A stretch of DNA of 64,000 nt, from positions 38,897,201 through 38,961,200 of the forward strand of contig OZ038422.1 in assembly GCA_964036155.1 (NCBI GenBank), read 5' to 3'. The translations under genes were made by a program, and so were the position numbers. This DNA is from Diploscapter coronatus (taxonomy: Eukaryota > Nematoda > Chromadorea > Rhabditida > Rhabditidae). Shown here piece after piece: positions 11,478 to 24,718 of the stretch. Below the pieces are notes generated by a model. The model searched no databases. It was not told the DNA's origin and saw nothing but the letters and a program-made list of their open reading frames with translations. Each line of letters begins with the position of its first letter. Position 1 is the stretch's first letter.

Positions 11478-14400
11478 TCACTGCTGTTCCAACTCGTCGC
11501 CAGTGTCACTCCTGCCTCCCATCTTCTCGTTCGCCCCGCTTCGAAAAGCAAAGCCGCTCTCGGTCGATGAATCCTTCTTGTGACGAGATGTAGGCTTGAC
11601 TCGCCTGAAATTAGAAAGAAAAAACAATTATAAAATTAGTATATATAGGCAAAATAGCATCAGGAATAGACGCTAGAATTTTTAGCTATTCTAAAATTTT
11701 CTTCTCATAAAGCAGCAACCTGGAAAGGTAGATGCATAGCTGAATACGAACTACCATGAGGAAAGAACCTTTTCCCCATCCTATTTCGCATGTAAAGATG
11801 CAGGCACTCTTCCAAGTTGTTCATGAAAACAATGCTACATTTCGTATCTATCTTACATTTTCTTCGAATCTCAGAAATCCCACTCACTTCATTTGTAAGA
11901 CAAGGAAGAGAATGACGCACAGAACGAGGGCGATAGCATAGAGCGGGAGGAGCAGATAGTAGTAGCGCTGAAGATGTATACTCATTCTTGGATAGTCAGA
12001 ACCGCCGAAACTCAACTTGATAAGAAGCTAGAATTTGACTAAAACACCGGATTCAAGTTAGTTTCGAAGAAAAATAGTGAGCTCAAAATGCAACAATTTC
12101 AAATTTCTGACAGCCCAGTGAACAAAGCTAAATAAATAACACAAATTTCCTACGCTGAAAACATCGATGATTTTCTCGTCGAGAGTCAGCTCGATCTGGC
12201 AATTAATTCCGCGGTAGCCGTAATGGCAAAGGCATTCGAAGCCGCGTGTCCAGAGCAGAGAGTTCTGACAGACACCAAACTGACAGATCGATTCACCTGA
12301 CAATGATCACTTTGAATTTTTTAAGTAAATTGAATTCTAACAGCCAGTCGAGGACTGGTACTAGAACAACGAATGAGCGTACGCAGGCGAGGAATTCTAG
12401 TCAAAAGAAATGAGCCTTGATAATTGATGTAAAAATTTTAATGCATATTTCAATAATGATTAGACATACCGAAAGCAGCACAAGGATCGAAGACATTCTC
12501 ACACAAAACGCCTTCTGTGCCGTTGATGCAGTCACAACTAAAGACCGACTCTCATCTAATGAATAAAGTCATGCAAGAATGAAGTTGCTTCAATTCTGGA
12601 AAAGGTGAATCGTTTAAAAACTAACTCATAATCGTGTGCGTCTCTGGGCACACAGACAGCCTCGTTCTCGCACAGATTCCTGTAACAGGCATCGGCCACT
12701 TGCTTGCATCGAGGAGGCAGAAAACCAGATTCGCAAATGCATCTGGAAATGGGCAAAAATGAATAAATGAGTAGTGGTAGTTTGTAAATATCGTAATGAT
12801 GAAATGCGCTTCATTTTCATGCGAAATTCAAAGCCAATTATTATTATGTTCCATCATTCTCTCATTATGCAACTTACAAGTTTCCAATATGAAATTATTT
12901 TTTTAAAAAATACATTTAAGCTACCTGAATCCTCGTTTGCGTTCCTCTGGACTGCATAAGTTGATAACCCCCATCTCTTCCATCTCGTGTTCGCAGGTCA
13001 GACACTTTCCGTGGAAACAGGGATTCGGGTCCGTGCAGTTGCCTGTCGCTTCGTACACACAGCGCTGGGCTGAAAGGAGGAAGACAAATGAAAAGAAAAG
13101 GAAGTAATGGAAAACAATACTAATTTTCATCTTGCGCATGAGAAATGAGTATACTCTGAAAAGTATGAAATATTCTAAATTCGATAAACTTCTAACCTAC
13201 CGATAGGAATGCTGACTTACATTTTTCGACGCCATCCTCCATGTTGCAGAGACACTGATATGCCTGCTGCTGTTCGCCAGCTCTGCCCTCTTCTGTCTCG
13301 TCTCCTATCTGAAGGAATAATATGTTTTTCTTTAAAGTGTGAAAATGCCCCAATGGACCACAATGCATTCCGATTTGATGCAAGGGTTGTCGGCGCAGGG
13401 ATTGTACGTTTCGCATGTCTCGCCCACGTAGTAACGCTTGCAACTGAAGTTCTCAGATGATGACAACATCGGTTTATTCATTCATGACATTAGAAACATT
13501 ATGTCTTGAGGAAGCCCTGCATTAATGAAATGTTAAACAGGAACAGAGTCTAAAGTGTTTGACACTAACACTAAAGTATCAGTGTCATAAAGGTGTCAAA
13601 AATCTTAAGTCTGATCAGGAAAAAATCGCCTTTCACTCAATTTTCTGCTTTTTCATCGCTTTAGCAAAGAAGAAAATGTGTTAGGCTGTTGATTTCGACT
13701 TTTTTGAAGAGCTTTATAAAATCAAAATAACTCACTCGCAAAACGGCTGACCTCGGAGCATAACACAAGTACCTGGAAAAACGGGATCAAATAAAATCCA
13801 AAAATTCTAAATTCAACCTTTCTTGCGATCTGGACATATGGAAGGCTCACTTTTGCCCTGCTTGGCCTCTGTCAAAGTCGGCTCACATCCATTTTCGCGG
13901 TAGTACTGCAAATAGCAAATGATCAGAGTCAAAAGTACAAGGAATTTCTGCAAAAAAAATACCTCGCAATAACTTCCTTCGTTGTAAGCTTTGCAGCGAC
14001 AGCTCGGCAACAGAAATGCATGTCCAGTCGTAGGCACTGAAATTTCACTCGGCTTTATAAAGTTATAAGTCTATGAAGAATAGAAATTCAGATTTCAGTA
14101 TATTTTCAAAAATGGAAACTGCAAATGTAAACATCCTTGAAAAATGAGAAATGAGCTGCAAACCAACCAGTAATTCTGTCAATAGTGCACTCGCCCATAT
14201 TCGAGCACCACTTGTCTTTGTCGTATGCAGATTTGTGCGTCGAGTCCACCCTTTCGTGATAATTTTCCAACCAGTATTTGTTCAAGAATATCCTATCATT
14301 GTTTTGGGCTCTGATTCTAAAAAATAACACTTATAAGAATTTTTTCGCAATGCCAAAGTATTCACGAAAGAGAACGAAGATGAGCTAATATGGATTTTGC

Positions 14401-16743
14401 ATATTGGATTTAACAGTAATTTGTTGCCTTTTTATTTTCTGTCGAAAGATTAGCAGAAATTATCATTGACTCAAGTCTCATTTCACTTACAGACTGATGA
14501 GATGTTTGATGAAGGCCCTGTTTTTGTGCGGATTGTTTTCATCGCAGGGAATCAGTTGCACGTCCACTATGTCGGGAATCGAGATTTGCTCGCACCGATC
14601 GCCTGAAATTGGAGTTTTCAGAAATGTGATCTTCATCATTTCAAAAATCATATTGTGGATATTGGATAAATTATATCCTCGAATCTTCTCTACTGAAAAA
14701 AACACCTTGAAAAGTGACAGAAGGAATGAACTGAATGGCTTCTGTCGGGCATTTGCAGATGGCAGTGACGGTCGTGTTGTCCTGGCTCCACACGTCATCG
14801 CACTTCGCTCCGTTCTCGCATTCATAGGTGTAGCACGGACTCACGAATTGACACTGGAAAAAGTTCAATTTCGAAAGAAAACTATTGCTAAATGCGAGAA
14901 TTAGATGGGAAACGCATTTTGTATGAATAACTAGCTCTTCTATGAATTGACGTTGAAACAAGTTATATCAGATTTGTAAAATATTAATTTATAAATTTGT
15001 AAATTTCCAATTTCTAATTAAAAATCAGCAATATATCTTAGTAGATCCATAAATCAGAAATTTATATTGATGAAAATATAAAATATACATTATGAAAAAA
15101 CGCTTTTCCTGTTTCAGCATAAAAGTGAGACTCTGGAGGAATTTGGTAGAGAATTTGTTTACGTCAGAAAGAATAATCGACAATCCTTACATGTTTCCCG
15201 AAGTACTGCTTGTCGCAATCGCACGTGCAGTTCCCGTCCCTGTCGACCGTCGCATTGCCTCGACTCATGCAGTAATTCTCCACGCAACTAAAAATTCATC
15301 CACTAATTCTTTGAACAAATGGAAAAGTGCAAAAATCTGCGTATCAGGAAATTGGTAATTTGAATTTCGTTCCGTACTGCTAGTTTGAATGAAAATACGC
15401 ACACAAAAAGTAGAGTAGTAAATTCGAATTTTCCAACAAAAAATAGCCTGGAGCACAAAAATGTTTTACTTTTGCACATCAGTGCTTATTTCACAGAGCG
15501 TCCCGATGAAGCCGTCTTTGCAAATGCAGCTAAAATTGAGAAATTAAGGAAAACTTGCCGTTGATTTTAAGAAAAAAGATCTAAAAACTTTGGGTAAAAC
15601 TTGAATAAACTCCAAAAAAATAACAACATTTGAAAGCAGACGTACTCGTATTGAACCTCAATAGTCAGATTGGTCGCTTTTCCATCGACGAATCTGTCGA
15701 TGAGTTCATCAACACTGTTCGCTCGAGCCTGCTCGACTTTGTCCGGATTCACTATTGTCTTTTTCGTCTTCGTGCTGTAAATTAATTTTTCATCAGAAAA
15801 GGGCACATAACTATGTCACAACCTTGAAGCTTGAAGAACTAGTGGGTAAAAGGTAGAGCTTTCCTTTTCTCGATAAAGTCTTCTTTTCTACATGCCAGTT
15901 TATCCAGTTGCCAGGTTGTAAAGTTGTAACATTTCAAAATTATCCATAAAAATAAGTAGTTTTTTTTTTTCCAATTTCAAAAGTAGAAATTCTTGCCTAA
16001 TGCAGGTAGCATTGTTCTGGCATTTGTGGTTGACGCAGTGCGTCTGGTCGGCCATCATTTCGCATTTTTTCCCGAAAAAGCCGCTGGCGCAATCACAATA
16101 GAAACTGAAAATTCGACAAACTTTCATAAATTATGTAAAAGGAGAATTAAACCTGGTTCCCTTCGAAATGCATTTTCCCCTGTTCTGGCAGACTTTTCTC
16201 GACGTCTTGCAGTAGTCGAATATGCCCTGAGAGTTGACAAAATTGGATGATTTCGCCGTTCAAAATATCGAACTTCATCCTATGTATTGAAATTCTGTCA
16301 TTTTCTGTTCTATCCTCAGTATCTTAAATATCACTTCTGAATAATTCTGCTAGGAATTTTTCCTGCTTCTAACGGAAATGATTGAACTCGCCTTGTCCTT
16401 TGGTTCGAGCCGATTGACCTGGATCTGAGGCACTTCTTTGATCGATTGGAGGACTTGATCAGAATGAGCGAAATCCATCAGACGACGGAATTTCGGAACT
16501 GAGAATCAAGGAAAATTAATGAAATTTGTACTCGGTGTTCAAGCATTTATGAAGTTCGAAAATTGCAATTTTCACTTCATTGTAGACAATGAATCGAACT
16601 ACACATAAAGTGCAGCTGAGAGACTTGAACATCTTAAGATCTCAGCTACCTTTCCTGGTGGGTGCAACGGTGTAGGTTCTTGCAGCAACGAGAGCAGACA
16701 GGCAGACGACTGCAACTGAACAGCGAAGAAGAATCAACTGCAT
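11478..16743 (-). CDS. EGF-repeat type I membrane protein
   Basis: The start at 16743 gives a clear signal peptide (MQLILLRCSVAVVCLSALVA|ART). Many small exons follow with EGF-like Cys patterns, e.g. CVNHKCQNNATC (about 16030), a module ending GKHC near 15200, CYTYECENGAKCDDVW (about 14800), DRCEQISIPDIVDV (about 14590), CICESGFLPPRC (about 12730) and GICQ-type Cys pairs near 12200. The penultimate exon carries a membrane span (YYYLLLPLYAIALVLCVILF, about 11970-11910) ending at a GTGAGT donor. The last exon joins in phase at about 11607 and encodes a basic cytoplasmic tail (KRVKPTSRHKKDSSTES...GDELEQQ) with the stop at 11478-11480. So the topology is type I with a short tail. I do not recognise a named family member; a Notch or Delta identity is not supported because no DSL domain or ankyrin repeats are seen. 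A role in adhesion or signalling is inference. Confidence 0.7.
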
Positions 16744-17960
16744 TCCAACTCGATAGAATCGGTAATGGAGAACAAAAATGTCATATTGTAAGTCGATGTA
16801 TTCTAGATTTGCCGACATTCTTCAGATTCGAAATCATGTAAGAAGAGATGGTATTGCGAAATGAGAGGAGGTAAATGCTATATACAGTATAAAGTATACT
16901 CTTTACAACTTGCCTCTCTAAATTAGAGAACGCAAGTCCCGTCCACTTGTTGAAGACAAAGTCGTAGAGTGATTTTTCGTTAAATTAAAAAATCTAGAAT
17001 TTTTACGAAGCTATCTTTTCCTGATTTTTCTTTTCCCATTATTAGATATGAGTCTAGGGTACATTTTTGCTTCTGGAACATGCCCCCGAAACACGAGTTG
17101 AGCCAGTCAAAACGTACAGTGAAAATTTCAAACCGCTCGTCGGAGCGTACCAGTGCTCGCTCATTCACGCTCATCAGGCAGAATGTGTATTCGACTTTTC
17201 TGAACATTTTGAGACCGAAAAAAAACTACGGTGAAATCTCAATAAGAGCGGCTTGAAAACAAAAAATCCGACAAGGCACTAATCCATTTTTTTTTCTAAC
17301 ATATTGCGCTTCTTGACGATGAACGTATCGGTTTGATAATTTTACCAAAATTGCCGAAATTTTAACTGACAATAAATCACTTTCCCTTCATCTACTGACA
17401 GTTTAGAAGAATCGATTGCCATACGATTCGTTCATTCATTGCAAAGACTGTTCGATCTGACGAATTCTGCCTCTTTCACCAGAGTTACGCTAAAACGGTT
17501 ATTTATGCTGCAACTTTTACTCCAAATTCTTTGATTCAACTGTTTTATTTCATTTACAACTTCAAAAATAATCGAATTTATGATTTTTCAGCTTTCACCA
17601 AATTGTATGCTTTTTGAGTGGATCCCAAGTAGATATGCCCAGTCCCATTTTAACAGATTTATCGTCGATCTATGTAGATTAGTTTTTGAGATATTCGGGG
17701 TTTGAAGGGTACCTACTTCCCAGATTTTTGATTTTAAACTATCACGCTTCTACCGCAAACGCATTCTAGCAAAAAGGAAGAGCTTGGGACTCTACTTTTC
17801 GAGTCAAGTTTCCCTTTCGGTTCTGTCATGCTTCGATTGGTTTTCCTTAACAAATTGCTCATGTGCAAGTGCGAATGTCGCTGATCAGTTTGCGCGAGAA
17901 AATTCTCTCGTTTATCTGTCCATCTTCTAATTTATAGAAAAAAATTATTTCAGTTTTCGA
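16744..17960. other. Divergent intergenic region
   Basis: Upstream region shared by the EGF gene (-) and the RING-SH3 gene (+). It contains one copy of a dispersed repeat at about 16938-17090. No gene seen. Confidence 0.5.
16938..17090. repeat. Dispersed repeat, copy A
   Basis: Shares its 3' half (CGAAGCTAT, CCTGATTTTTCTTTTC, ATTATTAGATAT) with 22160-22210, and its 5' half (TGAAGA-AAAGTC-AGAGTG pattern) with 24719-24760. The element also has GGAACATGCCC in common with 22232-22242. Confidence 0.65.
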
Positions 17961-20900
17961 ATGGCAGAAACATCGACTGGAGTTCATACGATCAGCTGCC
18001 CCGTTTGTCTCGATGAATACAGTGAGTGGACACGTTTTTAAGGAAATTTCGAGATTTTTCTGAAAAGCCTTCTTTTTATCCGAGGTAGATATGAACGGAA
18101 TTCGATTTTCTTTTTAAATTCGGAATTTCAAAATTCTTCAAAACATCTAATTTTGTTTTTTTTCTTTCTGTCATCTCTTTGTTTTTAGAATAATTTGATA
18201 AATTTTGTTAGTTTTCATTTGAGATCGTGAAACGAACAAACCATTAGTTGGCCAGTGTGGTCACTCGCTGTGCAAGTCCTGTTACGAAAAAACTCCGGCA
18301 GAACGCAAGTAGGATCTTGTTTCGCGAAGATTTTAAAGAAATACATGTTCAGAACGACCTGTCCAGTCTGTAATCAAAAGAACAAGTTCGTCAATCCCCC
18401 TGCCAACTTCACATATTTGGGTGAGCAACTATTAATGAAAAATAGACACTTTTTATTTCATTATCCTGTTCCTTAATGACAGGAGAGTATTGCGTCTTCA
18501 TTTTCTTCACTTTCCAGTTCTAGCTAGAAGGGAAAAGTAGCATTAAAAATGGAGAAATATTTTTCTATCAGACTTCTCCTAATAATACCTTTTATCGAGA
18601 TAAAAAATACTACTTTTCACCAGTCTATTAATTTTCATCGGCAGCTATTTTCAGTCATTTTTTGCGTTTGAAAAGCGAAAAAAGTCTGCCTGTGAGAAAT
18701 AGTAGGCCAGCGAAAAGTAACATTTTCATCGCGGTCAGACGATGATAATTATAAGCAGCACTCTATTATCTTTAATGAACAGAGCAGTGTTCCTCTTGTA
18801 TCATAAAAAATGTAACCTTTCTGCTCAAAATTGACATGTATCTTGTCTACATTATTTTCCTGTCTTCCTTTCAACTGGACGTATGTCGTTGCGTACAAAA
18901 ATGTTTATCTGAACATTGTTATAGAATGAGATATAATCTTTATTTTCTGGAAGCATGAGTTCTGTGTGCTTGAATGAAATTCAGATTTATTTCTGTAGGA
19001 TAAATTCATACCTTATTCACTTACTCCTACTCTACCCAGCCTACCTTTATCCTTATCTAGTCCCCTACTCCTCCCCAAGACTAAATCCTGTCACTATTGT
19101 TATCATATGCAAGTCTATTACTATTTTTCACAGAACTCTACCAATCTATAACCTAGCCAGTCCCAAATATTCAGTACTTAGGCAAATAAAGAAATAGCTA
19201 TTTGAGTGATAAAAGATGAGATAATGCCATAAGATTAGACTATGAAAGAAGTACAAAATCGAAGGAATTGGTTACTGAATGCAACGACTAAGTATTTTGC
19301 AAGATACATATTTTGTGCGCAACGATCGTTTCCCCTTTCAATTTCTAGGAGGAAAGTGCTCACAATCTTTAATATCTAAGTGTTCTAAAGAGTTAAAATT
19401 TTAGATCTGGCGGATCGGATTAACAAGATCCTTAAGGTGAGCAAGAGGGTATATTCGTCATTTTTTGAATATGATTTTTCGGCAATTTAAAAATAGAAAA
19501 CTAGCAGAAATTCGTGATGCGAAATGTTTTTTTTTTCTATACAATTTCTCTTCACTCAGTCAGGTCCATTACTCAATGAAAATTGACCTGTCTGAATGAC
19601 CAGAAACTTGTTCACAATCCCAACTCCTATGATACGGTATGGACGAGTGTTTTTTTGTTTAGTTTTCTTCAGAACTGATATATTATCTGGAATTTCAGAG
19701 AGGTAATTCATATCCACATAGAAGAAACGAATCCAGAAATCCTCAACAGAATGAAGAGAGGCAGAAGGATTTGAAGCATCAACGAAGAGTGAAGACGATG
19801 AAGGAAGAGTATGAAAGAAAACTTAATGAGGTGAGACAATTGCACAATTTGAAGCAAATAATTCAATCGATTGCAGCTTAATCGTCAGGGCCAAATGCAG
19901 GATACTTCGCACAATACACAAATGACACAGACGCAACGAGATGCACAGGTTTTTGTTTCGTCACTCATAATAGCCATTCTATACAAAATGGAGATTTGTT
20001 AGGAAAGGCTTGGCACAGCCCCAAAATTATTTTCCTGAAAATAAGCTAGAATGCTTTAATCGAGGGTGGGGAACACGAAAATCGGGGTCTCCGAGCTCGA
20101 GCGTGCGTTGTTTACGCTAAAATAAATCGCGTTGGAAAAAAATAAAAATGGTTAAAACGCGTAAAGCCCGGTTAAAACCTATATCAATCGGTGCAGCTCG
20201 ACGAGCTGAGCACGAATATGCTAAAATTTTCCGAAAATAAATTAAAACAAAATTTTCTTTGTAAAAACAGCCAAATTGATCGATTTTTCGACATTTTCGA
20301 TCAGTACACCTGTAAAACGCGTTAAGGACAGGATTTGAATGCATATTATTGTAGCGCTGTTTGCAGGCTCAAAAATGGTATATACCACTTTGCACAAGAA
20401 TGAGCTTACGGAAGTTATTAATTTTTGAAAATCGTTGGTCAGCGCCTTCTACAGCATAAGTCGCCTATAAAAAAATCATATCTCCCTGTGTGTACACATT
20501 CTAGAATAAGTTCTGGAACAAAAGCTGAGCAACTTGAAGAGCTCTACAAAATTCTATGGAACATTCCGATATTAACTCGCATTGCACCTGCAAACACAGT
20601 ATGAGTATATAGGGTAACTTCGAGTAATTTTTTCCCGCCAAAAATAATTTCTAAAATTTTTCTTGTCATTCTTACTTTATTCTCCTACTCAAGATCTACA
20701 AAATAAAAAAAGAATCATTAAATTTGGCTCAGAAATAAGAAAGTTATGACTTGTTTTCCGAGGTCAGGTCTGTCAAAACTTCAAGCTACCGTAATCCTGC
20801 ATACGATAATTTTTATGAAAAACAAACCAAATCATGATGATCAGCATGAAAAACTGTACTAAATATGTGAAAATCAGCCAAATCGACGGACCCCTGTTCC

Positions 20901-21968
20901 ACGCCCCTTCCTTATGACTTTGATTTTTTCTGACATCCACTCTTATGAACATCATTTTTTAAAAGTATTTTTCGTTGAGAAAAACTTCTTTCAAAAATAC
21001 TAATATTTGGAAAGCTCTTTTTAGTTATTTTTTCGTTGTGTCATGTTAGCTAACATTTTTCTTATCTTTTCTCAAAAAATTGAAATATTTTTAAATTCAG
21101 GTACCAGCCTCCTCTTCCAACCCCTTGTCTGGGTTTGAATTGACTGGTCTGATTGCAGTCGCCATTTTCGACTATCAGAAACAGGATAACGACGAAATCA
21201 GCTTCGAAGAGAATGACATCATCACCAACATCGAACAGGTATTTTATGCAGCAATAAAATGAAGACCTTTCATCTGTAAGATCTAGGCTTCATGACTTTC
21301 GATATTATTGATCTTTCTTGGGACTGAAACTGCCCATTTATGCCTTTCTTTTTCAAAAAATTTCTAAATTTATAATACCCCATTTTTCAGTCAAATTGAT
21401 CATTGAGCAACCGATCGTATGGCTTCTTTTTTAATACTTTAACAGCACTATATCGCTAGGCTAGAGAGCATGCGATTTGGAGAGAAGAAGAGAAACCCCA
21501 TCGATAGAAGCATACAACGTAATCATATATCGCCAAAGGCATAGGATTTTGATAGGTTGGCTAAAGCGTCTGTTTGCCTAGCAGACGTGAGCAGCAGTTC
21601 GGGTAATCAGCACCTGTTTTCCAGAAAATACAAACTACTCTCCTTGCAAAAAAAATGGTGCATGGAAAGAGACGGAGAGAAATCATTCGGTTAGATACTC
21701 AATGGTCAATTCGATTAGAAATAAAGTAAAACTTTTGTCCCCAATTTTCTTTCTTCGATATAAATTACACTGACTAAAATCGTGACTAGATTTGCACAAA
21801 TAATTTTCGAAAATGAAATGAAATAAAATAGATATTCAGTATTTGAAAAATTCGTTTACGGCAAAAATTGGCTATTCCATGATTTTGCAGATCGACGGAG
21901 GTTGGTGGCGCGGCACTTGCAACGGCCAGCACGGACTTTTCCCGGCAAATTTCGTTGAACTCCTCTAA
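17961..21968 (+). CDS. RING-finger plus SH3 protein (221 aa)
   Basis: Eight exons join in phase: 17961-18021, 18224-18308, 18353-18420, 19405-19436, 19699-19830, 19877-19948, 21101-21238 and 21891-21968, total 666 nt. Residues 13-55 form a C3HC4 RING (CPVC, then CGHSLCKSC, then CPVC). A charged linker around residues 85-135 ([20 protein letters not shown]) looks helical. Residues 165-221 form an SH3 domain ([36 protein letters not shown]) that ends the protein. The SH3 resembles the drebrin-like/Abp1/cortactin class. The likely role is an E3 ubiquitin ligase that binds proline-rich partners, possibly at cortical actin; this is inferred. SH3RF/POSH proteins also pair a RING with SH3, but they are much longer and carry several SH3 domains. 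Introns 3, 6 and 7 are long for this window. Confidence 0.85.
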
Positions 21969-22549
21969 TTCTGCGTAAATCGAAGAATTACAAAATACAT
22001 TCCTTTCTGACTGATATTTGTGACTTTAAATCGTGAATATCGAAAACTCATTCAACCATTATTTATTCCTACTAGAACCTCCTTGCTTCGTGCCCACTCG
22101 GTGAAGGCAAAATCAAGGAAGGCAGCTTCGTCAAAATTTTAAACACTTTTAGAAAATTTGCGAAGCTATTTTTTCCTGATTTTTCTTTTCTCACTATTAG
22201 ATATAACACTAAGGAAAATTTTCGTTTTCGGAACATGCCCTCGTCAAACCAAACTCACCCCCACGTAAACTAAGATTTTAGTTTTTTTTTTAATCTAACC
22301 TATCCTCATTAAGTAACTGGCCCCAGTTTCTTTCTTTAAAGGCGAGAATATTGCGAACTGCGACCTTCGCTTTTTTCCATTTCGTAGAAAAATCACGATT
22401 TGTCTATGTCCTCAGATTGAATCTATCTCCGATGCAAGAAAATGTTTTTCTTCCCCTCTTTTTGCCTCAAGATAAAAGGAGAATTCCTTGTTGCTTAACA
22501 CAATTCGATGAATTTGCTTTTTATTTATAATTTTCATTTTTCTTTTTAT
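21969..22549. other. Intergenic, downstream of RING-SH3 gene
   Basis: AT-rich. It holds dispersed repeat copy B at about 22110-22250 and no coding region. It would contain the promoter of the SL1-like RNA if that gene is active; I did not see a convincing snRNA-type proximal element. Confidence 0.4.
22110..22250. repeat. Dispersed repeat, copy B
   Basis: Related to copy A (16938-17090), best over GCGAAGCTATTTTTTCCTGA and the ATTATTAGATAT-type core (here CTATTAGATAT). Confidence 0.65.
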
Positions 22550-22655
22550 GGTTTAATTACCCAAGTTTGAAGTCCCAATAAACTTCTGTAATTCAACTGT
22601 TCCACTCCCCTAAACCCACTAGTGGCACATTGAAAGCTGGATTGATCATCCAGAC
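22550..22655 (+). ncRNA. SL1-like spliced-leader RNA candidate
   Basis: Positions 22550-22571 match the 22-nt nematode SL1 leader at 21 positions; only the last base is A instead of G. A GT donor follows at once (22572). The flanking RNA folds as expected for an SL RNA. Stem I pairs 22551-22553 with 22595-22597, 22555-22560 with 22588-22593 and 22563-22568 with 22580-22585, placing the donor in the terminal loop. Stem II pairs CCACT (22602-22606) with AGTGG (22621-22625). Stem III pairs CTGGAT (22637-22642) with ATCCAG (22648-22653). The total of about 105 nt fits SL1 RNA. Against function: between stems II and III, where the Sm site should lie, there is only ACATTGAAAG, lacking the U-run. 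It may be a diverged gene or a pseudogene. Confidence 0.65.
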
Positions 22656-22724
22656 TCCCGTTTAGTTATAAGAAGCTTCATCTAATAAAAATTCATATCT
22701 TCAAAAATACTTTATTGAACTAAA

Positions 22725-24531
22725 CTATTCCAAATTTGTGGATACAGGACAAATATCACTCAAATTGTCAGGGTCGAAATCTTCATGAGCTTCGAGATAA
22801 CCGTAGTAATTCGTTATCATCAGGAGGCATTTGGAAATCTCCGATTTTAGCTGAAGAATCAATTCTCTCGGAGAGTGAATAATACTCACCTCATCAAATG
22901 ATAATCGATCCTCAGGATTTATACTCCAGCATTTCTCCATCAGTTCATACCTAAAAATCAAATGCTATTCAGGAAAGATCATGCCTCACATTTCATCAGG
23001 ACACAACTCTGGTTTCGGAAGTCGATTTCCTTCTCTTAAATAAGCCAACAAATCTGATGATGCAATGTCGTGGTAGGGTCGTTGTCCTAGAGAGTAAAGT
23101 TCATAGAGGGTCACACCAAATGACCAGCTAAATGATTATCTTATCAAAAAATCATCCAATCTTTGATAATTACACATCGCTCTTCGATGAAAACTCGGAA
23201 TTAGTAAACGCTTCGGGAGCTGTCCACTTCAGAGGCAGCAATCCTCTCATCATTTTATCCGGTTTATCACTTTTGATGGCTAATCCAAAGTCAGCTATCT
23301 ATAACGAGATCACAAACTGATTACCAATTCTCGAAACTAAATACCTTTGCTTTATGGCCCTTGGTCAAAAGGACATTTCTTGCTGCTAGATCTCGGTGCA
23401 CAATATCTTTAGAGGCAACATAACTCTGAAGTTGATCAGGGATGATGCATGAGTGAGAATTGGGAATCGGGAATCTATTACCATTCCGTCGCAAACTTGC
23501 CAAGCAAATGATGTGATTTCTCGAATACCGATAGCTTCATTCTAGACTCTAGACACTTGCAGGTTGAGATATTAAAGTCATTTACCTTGAAGCTTTCTTC
23601 ATTATCAATGAGATATTTCAAAATGTCGCCTAGTTCACAGTGTTCGAGTATCATCAAGGGAATGAATTTACTGGGTACGTAGCCGTACATGCTGAATGTT
23701 AAAATCATGATTTATGAAGGCTTTAAAATTCAACTTTTACCTAACAATATGCAGATTGTATTCGAGTCGTTTCATAATTTCAATTTCTCGATAAAAGTCC
23801 TCATGATCTCGATCAGATGCATGTCCTTGAAGACGTTTCATTGCCACATGAAATAAATTCATAAAGTTGACTCTATCACTTCAAAGGCTACTTCGACTAC
23901 GTCCTTTTTTGAATTTGGATGTAAATGAACTTCGATATTACGGCTAATCGAAAATAGGGGAATCCGACCTATTAATATTCATTTCTCCATTGCAGAATGA
24001 TAAATGAAAATTATTCGAACCAGACACAACTCCAACATAAACCTCGGAAAATGCTCCCTTTCCTAGTAGTCGATCCTCATAAATTTCCACTTCTGATTGT
24101 TTGATCGCCCAAGCGTCCCTATAGTTCATTTTCTAATCAGATACTCGAGCATTCGTACATACTCTTTAAAATCCGGCTCATCAATGTATTCGTTACCATG
24201 CTTAGAGTTTCTAAAATTAAAGAAAGCACAGTTTGTTTAACAAATCGATTACTTTAAATGATTTATGATGAATATGTTGATGCGTTCCCGTCTATAGTAA
24301 ATCGTACAAGCGACGAATATGATAACTAAGACAAATACCATTGGAATGACGATTAGGGCTGATGATATTTATTATGAAATATTCCCAAATGATCTCACCT
24401 ATTTTTCCGTAATCGATAGATGAATAAGTAGGAGTAGTGCTAGAGTTGCTAATTGATGAGGTAGGAGTAGTGGTAGATTTTCTAGTTGATGAGGTAGCAG
24501 TCTTTGGGTTTTGATTCATTTGCTGTAACAT
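22725..24531 (-). CDS. Receptor tyrosine kinase (nematode small-ectodomain type)
   Basis: Exons give a Thr/Ser-rich stalk (TSSTRKSTTTPTSSIS, about 24500-24420), a membrane span (ALIVIPMVFVLVIIFVACTI, about 24360-24300) and a full kinase domain. Seen are the glycine loop LGKGAFSEVYVG (about 24070), VAMKR lysine and REIEIM glutamate (about 23840-23780), HRDLAARN (about 23390), DFGLAI (about 23305), PLKWTAPEA (about 23230) and the C-lobe WSINPEDRLSFDE (about 22920). HRDLAARN and KWTAPEA mark a tyrosine kinase. All catalytic residues are present, so it is probably active. Its layout resembles the expanded nematode kin-16-like receptors. The N-terminus is unresolved: no signal exon was found, and two open frames at 24540-24690 compete for the upstream exon. 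The C-terminus ends YLEAHEDFDPDN...VSTNLE. Confidence 0.75.
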
Positions 24532-24718
24532 TCTTAGTATGAAAGTATTACAAAATCACTAAAGAAACGCATTTATGGGGTAATCGAGTATGTCTATCAT
24601 AAATCTGAAGCTCTTTCCTGGTGTAATGGCATCCCAAGCGAAATGCAAGCACTTCAAAATGAAGATTTTCTATATAAAGGGTGGACCATAATTGTAGCTA
24701 GAGGATGAAAGTGAAATT

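Noticed and set aside
16400..16425. tRNA B-box-like GGTTCGAGCC
   Set aside because: It lies inside coding sequence of the EGF gene and no cloverleaf can be built around it.
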